In this document: positions 34,717 to 43,946 of the stretch, one piece after another
Layout of the letters: every line of letters starts with the position of its first letter
How positions within the stretch are numbered: position 1 is the first letter of the stretch
Source: Thermoleophilaceae bacterium
GTDB taxonomy: Bacteria > Actinomycetota > Thermoleophilia > Solirubrobacterales > Thermoleophilaceae
NCBI GenBank assembly: GCA_040901445.1
Contig: JBBDYQ010000009.1
Location: 1 to 64,000, forward strand
Reading direction: 5' to 3'
DNA length: 64,000 nt
Position numbers and translations under genes: made by a program
The notes under the pieces: model-generated
The model's input: only the letters and a program-made list of their open reading frames with translations
Told to the model about the DNA's origin: nothing
Database searches by the model: none

Positions 34717-35721
34717 TCAGCCGTCGCCGTCGCCGAAGGCGCCCGGCCCCGCGGCCGCGCCGTCGCCGCGCACCCGCTCCGGCGGCTCGCGGGTGAACTG
34801 CTCCACGGCTGCCAGCACCTCGTCGGCGAGCTTCGGCCCGTCCTCCTCGTTCACGGGCGTGGCCGCGATGCGGACGATGACCTCGGCGTCGTCGACCTCC
34901 TCCAAGCCGATGTGGGGGCGCGCACGCACGGGCGTCTGCACGGACTCGTCGAGCAGGGCCTGGACCGCGCTTGGCTTGACGCCGGGCTGCAGCCGGGCGC
35001 GCAGGTCCACCGACGCGGGCTCGCGCAGGGGGATGATCGCGACGCCCAGCACCACGCTGTTGGGGACCATGATGCTGTCGGCCCCGCTGGCGAGCGTCGT
35101 GTGGAGCAGGCCGAGCGTTGCGACCTCGCCCTCCACGGTGCCCGCCAGGCCCCCGCCCTGAAGGCGGATGCGGTCGCCCAGCTTGAACGGCCGCGCGCTC
35201 AGGAGAACCGTGCCGGCCAGCACGTTGGCCAGCGTCTGCTGAGCCGCGAGGCCGATGACCACCGCCGTCACCGCGCCACCGACGGCGAGCGTCTCGGGGT
35301 TGAGCCCCGCGACCCTAAGCGCCACGAGGATCGCCAGCCCGAGGGTGGCCAGGCGGATGAGGAACTCGACCGTGCCCGCCGTGGCCGGCTCGAGCCGGCG
35401 CAGCAGCGTTGGGCCCATCAGCCTTCCGACGTCCCGCGCGAACGCCCAGCCGAGCACGATGAGCAGGATGGTCGTGCCGATCCGGATCGGCATGTTCGGC
35501 CCCGGGATGTCGTCGCGGTAGTTGTAGACGAGCAGGATCGCGACGATCAGCGGCACGATCAGCACGAGCTGACGGGCGGCCCTCCTGGCCTGGCGCGCGG
35601 CCTGGAGGCGCATGTGACGCAGGGCGTGCGGGCTGTAGCGGGGCGTGACCTGGGTGGGGGCGCCCGCCGCCTCCTCGGGCGTCACAGGGCGCTGCTGCTG
35701 TCGGCGTCTGAGCAGGGGCAT
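34717..35721 (-). CDS. MscS-family mechanosensitive channel
   Basis: 334 residues. Three hydrophobic segments (about 50-70, 85-105, 125-150) precede the pore helix TAVVIGLAAQQTLANVLAGTVLL (~155-177), which is the conserved MscS TM3. The beta domain then starts with RPFKLGDRIRLQG and continues EGEVATLGLLHTTLASGADSIMVPNSVVLG. The C-terminal domain (~255-320) is of the alpha/beta MscS type. It would relieve osmotic pressure. It is separated from PhoD by 58 bp and from yjbQ by 107 bp containing two small inverted repeats but no clear promoter. Confidence 0.9.
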   Translation of the reverse strand: MPLLRRRQQQRPVTPEEAAGAPTQVTPRYSPHALRHMRLQAARQARRAARQLVLIVPLIVAILLVYNYRDDIPGPNMPIRIGTTILLIVLGWAFARDVGRLMGPTLLRRLEPATAGTVEFLIRLATLGLAILVALRVAGLNPETLAVGGAVTAVVIGLAAQQTLANVLAGTVLLSARPFKLGDRIRLQGGGLAGTVEGEVATLGLLHTTLASGADSIMVPNSVVLGVAIIPLREPASVDLRARLQPGVKPSAVQALLDESVQTPVRARPHIGLEEVDDAEVIVRIAATPVNEEDGPKLADEVLAAVEQFTREPPERVRGDGAAAGPGAFGDGDG

Positions 35722-35828
35722 GGTGCGCGGGTCCCACCTACCCCGTTTCAGAATGGGGAAGCGCCAAGCGGGTGCTCAGAACAGGCTGCCCTGGGTGGGA
35801 CGCGGCTCGGGCTGGGGCCGCGGGCGTT

Positions 35829-36254
35829 CTAGCCCCCCTCGCCCCAGGCCGTCAGCACGAGCCGCCGCCCGCCGCCGTGGTCGCGGTGCTCGCAGAGGTA
35901 GATGCCCTGCCAGGTGCCCAGCGCCAGGCGCCCGTCGGACACGGGGAGCGTCAGCGAGCTGCCCAGCAGGGACGACTTCACGTGCGCCGGCATGTCGTCG
36001 GGCCCCTCGACGGTGTGCGTCCAGAACGGCGCGTCCTCGGGCACCGCCTCGTCGAACCATGAGCCGAAGTCGTGCCGGACGTCGGGGCTGGCGTTCTCGT
36101 TCAGTGTGAGCGAGGCCGAGGTGTGGGTGATGAAGACGTGCGCGACGCCCACGCGCATGCGGGCGAGCTCGGGCAGGGCGTCCTCGACCTCAGGCGTGAC
36201 GAGATGGAAGCCCCGCGGGCGCGGGCGCAGCGTCGTCTCGCGCTGAATCCACAT
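35829..36254 (-). CDS. yjbQ: YjbQ/UPF0047 family protein
   Basis: 141 residues from ATG 36254 (a GTG at 36263 would add three). GVAHVFITHTSASLTLNENASPDVRHDF contains the conserved HTSAxLxxNE block; HVKSSLLGSSLTLPVSDGRLALGTWQGIYLCEHRD contains the second metal-site His and the closing motif. The fold is the compact YjbQ trimer; some homologues have thiamine-phosphate synthase activity, but the physiological role is unsettled. Its start region lies inside the 3' end of the upstream zinc-ribbon gene on the same strand. Confidence 0.88.
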   Translation of the reverse strand: MWIQRETTLRPRPRGFHLVTPEVEDALPELARMRVGVAHVFITHTSASLTLNENASPDVRHDFGSWFDEAVPEDAPFWTHTVEGPDDMPAHVKSSLLGSSLTLPVSDGRLALGTWQGIYLCEHRDHGGGRRLVLTAWGEGG

Positions 36255-36600
36255 CGGGGCCACCGTAGCGGCCGGGCACCGCGATCGGCACCGCGAACAG
36301 GCCGGCGATCCCGAACGCCACGATGGCGATGGCGGGGCCGCCCTCGCCGAAGCCCCAGCGCGCGGCGGCCGCCGTGATCAGGACCACGAAGGCAAGGCGC
36401 AGCGCATGCTTGATCTCGGGTCCAACCCGCGGCAGGAGCCTCTGGAGCTCCTCGAGGTCGGAGGGGAGCGGCACGGGGATGTCGCTGCGGCGAAGCGACG
36501 TGAGCCCGCAGCCGCACGCGTCGCAGCGCGGCGCGGTCATTGCCGCCGAGCCGGCGTTGCGGCTCCAGCCGCAGAAGTCGCATCGGTGCACGTACTCCAT
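36190..36600 (-). CDS. Small zinc-ribbon membrane protein
   Basis: 136 residues. The first ~35 residues carry two CxxC pairs (RCDFCGWSRN and RCDACGCGL), a zinc-ribbon pattern. A charged linker with LPSDLEELQRLLPRVG leads to two hydrophobic segments (ALRLAFVVLITAAAARW and IAIVAFGIAGLFAVPIAV). The tail of ~25 residues is low complexity and overlaps the start of yjbQ by 65 bp, so the exact end is less certain than the Cys and membrane parts. No known family. It is divergent from the GGDEF/HD-GYP gene, 81 bp apart. Confidence 0.55.
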   Translation of the reverse strand: MEYVHRCDFCGWSRNAGSAAMTAPRCDACGCGLTSLRRSDIPVPLPSDLEELQRLLPRVGPEIKHALRLAFVVLITAAAARWGFGEGGPAIAIVAFGIAGLFAVPIAVPGRYGGPDVDSARDDAAPAPAGLPSRHA

Positions 36601-36681
36601 CCCGCAGCCCGCATCGGACGCCGGTCCCGGGCTCCTTGACCCAGGCTCAACATTTCCGGCCGTACGTCCGATAGCCAGACA

Positions 36682-39225
36682 ATGGCTACGCGCGCACGGA
36701 GGCGCAAGGATCAGCCCTGGAACCCGCCCTCGTCGGGGCCGGACATCTCGACGGTGTTCGTGCTCTTCGCGGCGGGGCCGCTGCTGCTGCCGGTCGTGGG
36801 GGCGAACGCGGCGACGCTCAGCCGGGGGATCGCTATCTCGGTCATGGCTTTCGCGGCGCTGGGCGCGCTCGGGGCCTCGCGCCGCGCGCCCGAGCGCCGC
36901 CGCGCGTGGCTGGCGGTCTGCGCCGCCGCGATCGTGGGGATCGCCGGAAGCCTCTCGGGGATGGCAGCCGATCTCGGCTGGGCTCCGGGCGGCTTGCGCA
37001 GCGGCCTGGGCGGTCTCGCCGCGCTCGGGTTGCTCGCGGGCGTTGCCATGCTCGCCTTCCAGTCGCTGCGCGGCATCCGCCTGGACCAGGCCGTCGACGC
37101 CCTGCTCCTCGGCCTGGTCGCGGTGGGAGCCGGTGTCTACATGGTCGCGATCCCCGGTTTCCGTGACGGGAGCGTGCTGACCACGACGGCGTTCGTCGTC
37201 GACCTCGTCGCGGTCTTCGCGGCTTCCCTGTCGGTCGTCGCGTCGGAGGGCTCGCGCCGGCGCATGACCTTGAGCTTGCTCGGCGCCGCCTGGTTCATCA
37301 CCGCGGGACACGCCATCGTCACCCTCACCTTCAGCGGCGCGATCTCACTCCCGGCCGGGGTGTCCACCCTCGTCTTCGCGGGAGCCGCGGCCTGCATCGG
37401 CGTGGCTGCCAGGTTCGAGACCGGCCGTCCGGCCACGCGCCGCGCCGCGCCCGAGGGCGACCGCTGGCTCTATGCGCGCGTGATCGCCCCGCTGGCAGCG
37501 GTGCTCGCCTTCCCGGCGATGGGCCTTGCAGTGTGGGCCGCGCGGGGCCTGGACCACTGGGAGCTGGCCTACTTCGGCACCCTGTCGGCGCTGCTGCTCG
37601 CGCTCGCCTTCGGCCGCCAGGCGCGCCTGCTCGTGGACAACCACGGAGCCATGACCCGCGAGCGCGGGCTGCGCGAAGAGGTCATGCGCCGCAACGAGGA
37701 CCTCGAGGCGGTCACGGGCCTCGCCACGACGATGACGCAGACACTCGATGAGACTCCGATCGTGGAGCGCGGCCTCGAGGTGCTTCACCTGGCCGCCCAC
37801 GCCACGAGCTCCGCCCTCACCGACGGCGGCCGGGCACACCTGCTCGCCTGCGCGGGCGACTGGAATCGCGACCGCATCTGGCTCGACGGGATACCGGAGC
37901 CCGACGGCGCCGGCGGTGCCGTGAGCCGTCGCGGCGGCCGCGAGATCGTGCAGCTCCCGCTGGCCGCCCGCGGCAGCGCCATCGGAACCGTCACGGTCAT
38001 GCGCGCCCAGCCGCAGCCGTTCGGCAGCGCCGAGGTGGACCTCCTGCGCGTCCTGGCCGACCAGCTCGCGATCGCCATCCAGAACGCCCGCGACTACCGC
38101 GAGAAGCTCGAGCAGGCCGTGCGCGACCCGCTCACGGGCCTCTACAACCGCCGCTACTTCTTCGAGGCGCTGGAGAAGGAGGTCCACAGGGCCCGCCGCT
38201 ATGGCTCGCACGCCTCGCTCGTGATCTTCGACGTCGACGACTTCAAGCAGATCAACGACACGCTGGGCCACAGCGCCGGCGACGAGGCGCTCCGCAAGAT
38301 CGCCGAGATCATGGCCGAGCTCATCCGCGAGGTGGACAGCGTCGCCCGCATCGGCGGGGAGGAGTTCGCCCTGCTGCTGCCCCAGGCACAGCAGCTCGAC
38401 GCCCTGCTCGTTGCCGAGCGCGTGCGTACCGCCATCTCCCGCGCCGGGATCCTGGCAGACCGCCGCGTGACCGTGAGCGGCGGCGTGAGCTCGTGCCCGC
38501 ACGACGCCGTGACCAGGGAGGCGCTGGAGCAGAAGGCGGACGCCGCCCTCTACTGGGCCAAGCGCAACGGCAAGAACATCTGCGCGCTCTCGAGCGAGGC
38601 CACCGAGCACGCGATGGAGATGGACGCGGACGGCATGCTCGCCCATCTCACCGCGCTCGTCTCCGTGATCGACGGAGGCAGCCAGCGGGCCCGCGACCAC
38701 TCCGAGAACGTGGCCGCCTACGCCGTGACGATCGCCCAGGAGCTCGGGCTCGATGCCGATCGCATCACGCAGCTGCGCCGCGCCGGCCTCCTGCACGACA
38801 TCGGGAAGATCGCCGTGCCCAGCGCGATCCTCACCAAGCCGGCCGCCCTCGACCCCGACGAGTACGAGCGCGTGAAGCTCCACGCCGCGGTCGGTGCGAC
38901 GATGCTGCTGCACGCCGGCCTGGAGCTGGAGGCGGCGTGGGTGCGCGCACACCACGAGCGCCTGGACGGCCTGGGCTACCCCGACGGGCTGGCGGGCGGC
39001 CAGATCCCCCTCGAGGCCCGGATCCTGCTCGTGGCCGACGCATTCGAGGCGATGACCTCGGACCGCCTCTACCGCGACGGCAGAGGGGTTGACGCAGCCG
39101 TCGAGGAGCTGAGGGCCTGCGCCGGGACCCAGTTCGACCCCGACGTGGTCGAGGCGCTCGTGCGGCTGCACGAGCGCGAGAACCTCGACGTGCTCGCGCT
39201 CCGCGCCGCCGGCGACGGCGACTGA
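36682..39225 (+). CDS. Membrane-bound GGDEF plus HD-GYP cyclic-di-GMP protein
   Basis: 847 residues. An N-terminal domain with about eight hydrophobic helices (residues ~20-320) is followed by a GAF-like sensor (~340-470). A GGDEF domain (~475-640) has LYNRRYFFEAL, FDVDDFKQINDTLGH and an intact RIGGEEF (~558-562). An HD-GYP phosphodiesterase domain (~665-845) has HDIGKIAVP (from 705) and HHERLDGLGYPDGL (from 757). Both synthetic and degradative motifs look intact, so it may switch between making and hydrolysing c-di-GMP in response to a membrane signal. Its TGA stop abuts the stop of the convergent PPK2 gene (TGATCA). Confidence 0.93.
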   Translation: MATRARRRKDQPWNPPSSGPDISTVFVLFAAGPLLLPVVGANAATLSRGIAISVMAFAALGALGASRRAPERRRAWLAVCAAAIVGIAGSLSGMAADLGWAPGGLRSGLGGLAALGLLAGVAMLAFQSLRGIRLDQAVDALLLGLVAVGAGVYMVAIPGFRDGSVLTTTAFVVDLVAVFAASLSVVASEGSRRRMTLSLLGAAWFITAGHAIVTLTFSGAISLPAGVSTLVFAGAAACIGVAARFETGRPATRRAAPEGDRWLYARVIAPLAAVLAFPAMGLAVWAARGLDHWELAYFGTLSALLLALAFGRQARLLVDNHGAMTRERGLREEVMRRNEDLEAVTGLATTMTQTLDETPIVERGLEVLHLAAHATSSALTDGGRAHLLACAGDWNRDRIWLDGIPEPDGAGGAVSRRGGREIVQLPLAARGSAIGTVTVMRAQPQPFGSAEVDLLRVLADQLAIAIQNARDYREKLEQAVRDPLTGLYNRRYFFEALEKEVHRARRYGSHASLVIFDVDDFKQINDTLGHSAGDEALRKIAEIMAELIREVDSVARIGGEEFALLLPQAQQLDALLVAERVRTAISRAGILADRRVTVSGGVSSCPHDAVTREALEQKADAALYWAKRNGKNICALSSEATEHAMEMDADGMLAHLTALVSVIDGGSQRARDHSENVAAYAVTIAQELGLDADRITQLRRAGLLHDIGKIAVPSAILTKPAALDPDEYERVKLHAAVGATMLLHAGLELEAAWVRAHHERLDGLGYPDGLAGGQIPLEARILLVADAFEAMTSDRLYRDGRGVDAAVEELRACAGTQFDPDVVEALVRLHERENLDVLALRAAGDGD

Positions 39226-39999
39226 TCAGCCGGCCGGCAGCGACGCCGGCGGCGGCTCGAAGCCGCGCGAGCGCATGCCGGTCTCGATCTCCGCGATCGT
39301 CGCCTCGAGCACCTTCACCCGGGCCCACCGCTTCGAATCCGCCTCCACGAGGTGCCAGCGGGCGTGCGGGTGGTCCGTGCGCTCGAGCATGTCCTCGACC
39401 GCCCCCTCGTAAACGCCGCGCCTGTCACGGTTGCGCCAGTCCTCGTCCGTGAGCTTCCAGCGCTTGAGCGGGTCGCCGCGGCGGCGCTCGAAGCGCTTCA
39501 GCTGCTCCTCCTCCGAGATGTGCAGCCAGAACTTCACGAGGATCATCCCCTCGAGCGCGAGCGTGCGCTCGAAGGCCACGATCTCCTCGTAGGCCCGGCT
39601 CCACTGGTCCACGCTGGCGAAGCCCTCCACGCGCTCGACGAGCACGCGCCCGTACCAGCTGCGGTCGAGCACGGCCATCCCGCCCCAGCCGGGCAGCGCC
39701 GGCCAGAAGCGCCACAGGAAGTGGTGGCGCTTCTCGTCCGGGGTGGGCGCGGCGAAGCTCACGACGCGCACATGGCGGGCGTCGAGGGGGGAGACGAGGC
39801 GCTTGATGGCGCCGCCCTTGCCGGAGGCGTCCCAGCCCTCGAACAGGACGGCCACGGGCGGGCCGATGCCCTCGGGCCCGAGCTTGCCTCCGAGCGAGAG
39901 CCTGAGCGCGGCGAGCCGATTCCAGCCGGCGTCCAGGCGTGCGGCCTCCTCGTCACGGGAGAGCCGCAGGGACAGGTCGAGCTCGCCGAGCCGGCCCAT
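39226..39999 (-). CDS. ppk2: Polyphosphate kinase 2 family protein
   Basis: 257 residues. VLFEGWDASGKGGAIKRL is the Walker A of the PPK2 fold. VLDRSWYGRVLVERVEGF is the Walker B and following helix, and RRGDPLKRWKLTDEDWRNRDRR is the lid region. PPK2 enzymes use polyphosphate to phosphorylate nucleotides. The class (NDP, NMP or both) cannot be assigned safely by eye, although the single-domain length fits class I or III. It starts 2 bp after the alpha/beta-hydrolase stop, so the two genes form an operon. Confidence 0.92.
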   Translation of the reverse strand: MGRLGELDLSLRLSRDEEAARLDAGWNRLAALRLSLGGKLGPEGIGPPVAVLFEGWDASGKGGAIKRLVSPLDARHVRVVSFAAPTPDEKRHHFLWRFWPALPGWGGMAVLDRSWYGRVLVERVEGFASVDQWSRAYEEIVAFERTLALEGMILVKFWLHISEEEQLKRFERRRGDPLKRWKLTDEDWRNRDRRGVYEGAVEDMLERTDHPHARWHLVEADSKRWARVKVLEATIAEIETGMRSRGFEPPPASLPAG

Positions 40000-40001
40000 G
40001 C

Positions 40002-40787
40002 CTACCGGCCCGCCGCGCTGAGCCGGCGCACCACCGCGGCCGTGATGTCGGGCCGCGACAGCGGGCCGTCCTCGACCACCTCGACGTGCGCCTCCGGCAG
40101 CGCCTCCCGGGTGGGCTCGACGATGTCGAGCGGGAACCAGGGGTTGTGGGGATGGTGGAGGAGCCAGAGCTTCTGGCCGGCCACCCGTGCCTCCTCGGCC
40201 GCGTCGTCCTCGATCCAGGCGAGCAGACGCGCCAGCGTCACGTCCTGCGGCGCGTAGTCGGCCATGGCGTCCACGCGCTCGCGGACCTGGTCGTCGTCCA
40301 TCTGCGGGTTGGTGGTGGACATGGTCGTGCGCAGCGCGGCGCGGTAGTCGGTGCGCAACATCTCGACCAGCGCCGAGAGCACCGACTGCGACGCCGCGAG
40401 GCCTTCCGAGGAGCCGAGCACGGAACGCCCCAGCGGGTTTCCGCCGGGGGTGACGATCGCGTGCACGAGCTCGGGGCGCCGGGCCGCGACGCGGACGGCG
40501 CGGTTGCAGCCGTCGCCGAGCGTCACGAGCACGGCGGGCCCGACCTCCTCCAGCAGCGCCTCGAGATCGCCGGCGTCGGTGGCCTGCTCGTACGGTCCGC
40601 GGCGGGTGGAGGCGCCGCTCCCGCGGGGGTCGTAGCTCACCAGCCTGTGCTCCTCGGCCAGCAGCGAGACGAGGTCCTCGAACACCGCGGGGAAGGACAT
40701 GCAGGCGCACACCAGCACCACGGGTGCGCCCTGGCCGCGCTCCTCCCAGTGGAGCTCGACCCCATCCGGACGAACGAGCATCGGCAT
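40002..40787 (-). CDS. Alpha/beta-hydrolase fold protein with altered catalytic residues
   Basis: 261 residues. The fold is clear: GVELHWEERGQGAPVVLVCA, then YDPRGSGAS, and a nucleophile-elbow strand. At the elbow the sequence is VTLGDGCNRAV, where the usual GxSxG serine is Gly93, followed by Cys94. At the expected His position near the C-terminus the sequence is EDGPLSRPD, i.e. Pro242. Two members of the triad are therefore missing and the protein is probably not a classical esterase; a binding or regulatory role, or Cys-based chemistry, are possibilities. It is co-transcribed with ppk2 and divergent (27 bp) from the SDR gene. Confidence 0.8.
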   Translation of the reverse strand: MPMLVRPDGVELHWEERGQGAPVVLVCACMSFPAVFEDLVSLLAEEHRLVSYDPRGSGASTRRGPYEQATDAGDLEALLEEVGPAVLVTLGDGCNRAVRVAARRPELVHAIVTPGGNPLGRSVLGSSEGLAASQSVLSALVEMLRTDYRAALRTTMSTTNPQMDDDQVRERVDAMADYAPQDVTLARLLAWIEDDAAEEARVAGQKLWLLHHPHNPWFPLDIVEPTREALPEAHVEVVEDGPLSRPDITAAVVRRLSAAGR

Positions 40788-40814
40788 GCCCGACGCACTA
40801 TAGGATCGCCGTCG

Positions 40815-41567
40815 ATGGAGTCCGATCTCTCCGGTCGCGCGGTCGCGATCACCGGCGCCTCCTCCGGCATCGGCGCGGCCTGCGCGCGAATGCTCGCGGG
40901 GGCGGGGGCGTCGGTCGCGCTCGGGGCCCGGCGCGCCGACAGGCTCGAGGAGCTGGCGGCCGAGATCGAGGGGGCGGGCGGCACGGCGCTGGCCATCGAG
41001 GTCGACATCGCCCAGGAGGAGCAGGCCGGCGCCTTCATCCGCGAGGCGCACGAGCGGCTCGGACGCCTCGACGTGCTCGTGAACAACGCCGGCGTGATGC
41101 TGCTCGGGCCGGTCACCGACGCGGACACCGAGCACTGGCGCCGGATGGTGGACGTGAACCTGCTCGGCCTCCTCTACTGCACCCATGCCGCGCTGCCGCT
41201 CATGCGCGACGGGGGCGGCGGCCACATCGTGAACCTCTCGTCGGTGGCGGGCCGCGTGGCGGCGCTCGGCTCGGCGGTCTACAACCTCACCAAGTGGGGG
41301 GTGGGCGGCTTCTCCGAGGGGTTGAGGCAGGAGGCGCTGCACATGGGCATCCGCGTCACCCTCATCGAGCCCGGCTTCGTGGACACCGAGCTGCAGGGCC
41401 ACAACACGCACCCGGCCGTCGTGGCCGGCACCCAGAAGATGCGGGAGGAGATCGGCCAGGTGCTCAGCGCCGACGACATCGCCCGCGGGGTCCTCTACGC
41501 GCTCTCGCAGCCCGAGCACGTGAGCGTGAACGAGGTCCTGATCCGCCCCACGCGCCAGCGCCGCTAG
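40815..41567 (+). CDS. Short-chain dehydrogenase/reductase
   Basis: 250 residues. AITGASSGIGAACARML is the TGxxxGxG cofactor motif; the following GARRADRLEEL suggests NADP preference. NNAGVMLLG is the NNAG motif, NLSSVAGRVAALGSAVYNLTKWGV gives the catalytic Ser, Tyr and Lys (SxnYxxxK), and IEPGFVDTEL follows. The classical SDR type acts on unknown alcohols or ketones. The start at 40815 is preceded by GATCGCCGTCG without a strong ribosome-binding site. The MMPL gene follows after 6 bp. Confidence 0.93.
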   Translation: MESDLSGRAVAITGASSGIGAACARMLAGAGASVALGARRADRLEELAAEIEGAGGTALAIEVDIAQEEQAGAFIREAHERLGRLDVLVNNAGVMLLGPVTDADTEHWRRMVDVNLLGLLYCTHAALPLMRDGGGGHIVNLSSVAGRVAALGSAVYNLTKWGVGGFSEGLRQEALHMGIRVTLIEPGFVDTELQGHNTHPAVVAGTQKMREEIGQVLSADDIARGVLYALSQPEHVSVNEVLIRPTRQRR

Positions 41568-41573
41568 GCAAGC

Positions 41574-43946
41574 ATGCGCCGGGTTCGCTGGCTGCTGGCC
41601 GGGCTCGCGCTCGCGTCGGCGGCCGTGTGGCGCGCCCGGCGCCGCGCCGCGCCTGGGCCTGCCCCGGCCCGGCCGGCGTCCGCGCGAGCCACGCCGCCTC
41701 CTCCCGCGGCGCCCCCGGCCCCACCGGCACGGCTTTCCACCGCCCGCCGCGCCGCCGGGCTGATCGTGGCGCTGCGCTGGCCGATCGTCGCCGCCTGGGT
41801 GGCGGCCGCGGTCGCCGTCACGCTCGCGCTGCCCACCATCCGCGAGGCCCAGGTGGGCGCCCTCGGCGACCTCGTGCCGGGGGACTCGGAGGCGATCGAG
41901 GCCGAGATCCGCTCGGCCGAGCTGTTCGGCTTTCCGGTGCTGAGCCGCACGGTCGTCGTGCAGCGCGACCCGGACGGGCTGTCCGCGCGGGCTCAGGCGC
42001 GCGTCTTCGAGCGGGTGGTCGGCCTCAACCGCGGCACCTACCCGGGGCTCGACGGCATCCCCGGCGCCCTGGCCGTCAACAACGTCTTCGGCGAGCCGCC
42101 GTTCTCGCGCGAGCGCTCCACCACCGCGTTGACCTATCTCTTCTTCCCCACCGACATCGGCCCGGTGGGGCGGGCCGGCCTGGCGGAGCGGCTGATCGAG
42201 CGCCGCATGGAGCCCGAGGACAGCCCGGTGGGCGTCACCGGCACGCTGCAGGCGCGCGCCGAGCAGTCCGACCTGATCACCGAGCGGCTGCCGCTGGTGG
42301 AGCTGGTCACGGCGCTGCTCGTGATCGGCGCCGTGGGGCTGCACTTCCGCTCGCTGGGCGCGCCGCTGCTCAACGCGATCGCGGTCGCCCTCGCCTACCT
42401 CGTCTCCATCCGGACCGTCGCGGCGATCGGCGAGCAGCTCGGCGTTTCCGTCCCGTCGGAGGTGGAGCCGGTGATGGTCGTGCTCCTGTTCGGGGTGCTC
42501 ACCGACTACTCGATCTTCTTCCTCTCGCGCTTTCGCGAGCGGCTGGCAGAGCCGGGCGGCGCGCGCGCCGCGGCGGCGGACACGATCGCCGAGCTGCTCC
42601 CGATCGTGCTCGCGGCCGGACTGACGGTGATCCTGGCGTCGGGGGCGCTGATCGTCGCCGAGCTCGGCTTCCTGCGCGCGTTCGGCCCGGGCCTGGCGCT
42701 GTCGATGCTGGTGGCGCTGCTCGTGGCGATCACGTTCGTTCCCGCGGCCCTCGCGATCGTCGGCGAGCGGCTGTTCTGGCCGCGCGGGCCCGAGCCCCGC
42801 CGCACGCGCCGGCGCAGCGAGCGCCCGCCGCTGCCGCTGCGGCTCGTGGGCCGTGCGCCGGTGGCCGTCGCCGTCGCCTGTCTCGTGGTGCTCCTGGCCG
42901 GGGCGTCCGGCCTGACGCGCACGGACCTCGGCAACCCGCTCATCCGCGGGCTGCCCGACAGCTCGGACACCAAGCAGGCCTATCTCGCGGCGAGCGAGGG
43001 GTTCGCGCCCGGCATCCTCGCGCCCACGGTGATCGTCGTGGAGGCGGAGGGGATCGCCCGGCGGCGCGCGGAGCTCGCCGAGCTCCAGCGGCTGATCGCG
43101 CTCCAGCAGGGCGTCGCGGAGGTGGCCGGCCCGGCGGACCAGCCGGTGAACATCGCACTCGGCGGCGCTCTGTCGCGCACCGGCGACGGCGCGCGCTACG
43201 TCGTGGTGTTCGGCTCCGACCCGCTCGGCAGCCGCGCGATCAACCGGCTCACGGCGCTGCGCGGGCGGCTGCCCGGCCTCCTCGGCGCGGCCGGACTTGG
43301 CGCCGCGCGCTTCTCGGTGGGCGGCGACACCGCGCTGTCGGAGGAGATCGTCACCGGCACCGTGGACGACCTCGGGCGGGTGGCGCCCGCCACCATGCTC
43401 GCGGTCTTCCTCGTACTCGCGGTGTTCCTGCGCGCGCTCGTGGCCCCGCTCTACCTGCTCGCCAGCAGCGTGCTCGGACTCCTCGCGGCGCTCGGGCTGG
43501 CCACCTACCTGTTCCAGGACGTGCTCGGCTACGGCGAGCTCACCTACTTCGTGCCGTTCGCGGCGGCCGTGCTGCTGGTCGCGCTCGGGTCGGACTACAA
43601 CGTGTTCCTCGTGGGCCGGGTCTGGCGCGAGGCGCGCGACGTGCCGCTGCGCGACGCGGTGATGACGGGCGCGGCGGATGCGGCGCGGCCGATCGCCGTG
43701 GCGGGGCTCGTGCTGGCCGGCTCGTTCGCGTTACTCGCGCTCGTGCCCGTGCGCGCCTTCGGCGAGCTGGCGTTCACGATGGCGCTCGGGCTGCTGCTCG
43801 ACGCGTTCCTGGTGCGGACCCTGCTGGTGCCCGCGCTGATCCTGATCGCGGGCCGGGCGAGCGGATGGCCCGGGCCGCGGCTACGGCGGCGCCCCGGCGC
43901 TCAGCAGCAGCGGTCCCAGGCCCGCAGCTTGTCGTACGGGTCGTAG
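41574..43946 (+). CDS. MMPL-family RND-type transporter
   Basis: 790 residues. After a Pro/Ala-rich cytoplasmic start, TM1 is at ~65-85. Two large extracytoplasmic loops (~90-240 and ~455-590) alternate with two blocks of five helices. The proton-relay motifs appear in each half: GVLTDYSIFFLSRFRE in the first and ALGSDYNVFLVGRVWRE in the second, matching the (S/T)DY signature of MmpL/HpnN-like proteins. It probably exports lipids or hydrophobic envelope components. The last 46 bp overlap the convergent M23 peptidase gene. Confidence 0.92.
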   Translation: MRRVRWLLAGLALASAAVWRARRRAAPGPAPARPASARATPPPPAAPPAPPARLSTARRAAGLIVALRWPIVAAWVAAAVAVTLALPTIREAQVGALGDLVPGDSEAIEAEIRSAELFGFPVLSRTVVVQRDPDGLSARAQARVFERVVGLNRGTYPGLDGIPGALAVNNVFGEPPFSRERSTTALTYLFFPTDIGPVGRAGLAERLIERRMEPEDSPVGVTGTLQARAEQSDLITERLPLVELVTALLVIGAVGLHFRSLGAPLLNAIAVALAYLVSIRTVAAIGEQLGVSVPSEVEPVMVVLLFGVLTDYSIFFLSRFRERLAEPGGARAAAADTIAELLPIVLAAGLTVILASGALIVAELGFLRAFGPGLALSMLVALLVAITFVPAALAIVGERLFWPRGPEPRRTRRRSERPPLPLRLVGRAPVAVAVACLVVLLAGASGLTRTDLGNPLIRGLPDSSDTKQAYLAASEGFAPGILAPTVIVVEAEGIARRRAELAELQRLIALQQGVAEVAGPADQPVNIALGGALSRTGDGARYVVVFGSDPLGSRAINRLTALRGRLPGLLGAAGLGAARFSVGGDTALSEEIVTGTVDDLGRVAPATMLAVFLVLAVFLRALVAPLYLLASSVLGLLAALGLATYLFQDVLGYGELTYFVPFAAAVLLVALGSDYNVFLVGRVWREARDVPLRDAVMTGAADAARPIAVAGLVLAGSFALLALVPVRAFGELAFTMALGLLLDAFLVRTLLVPALILIAGRASGWPGPRLRRRPGAQQQRSQARSLSYGS

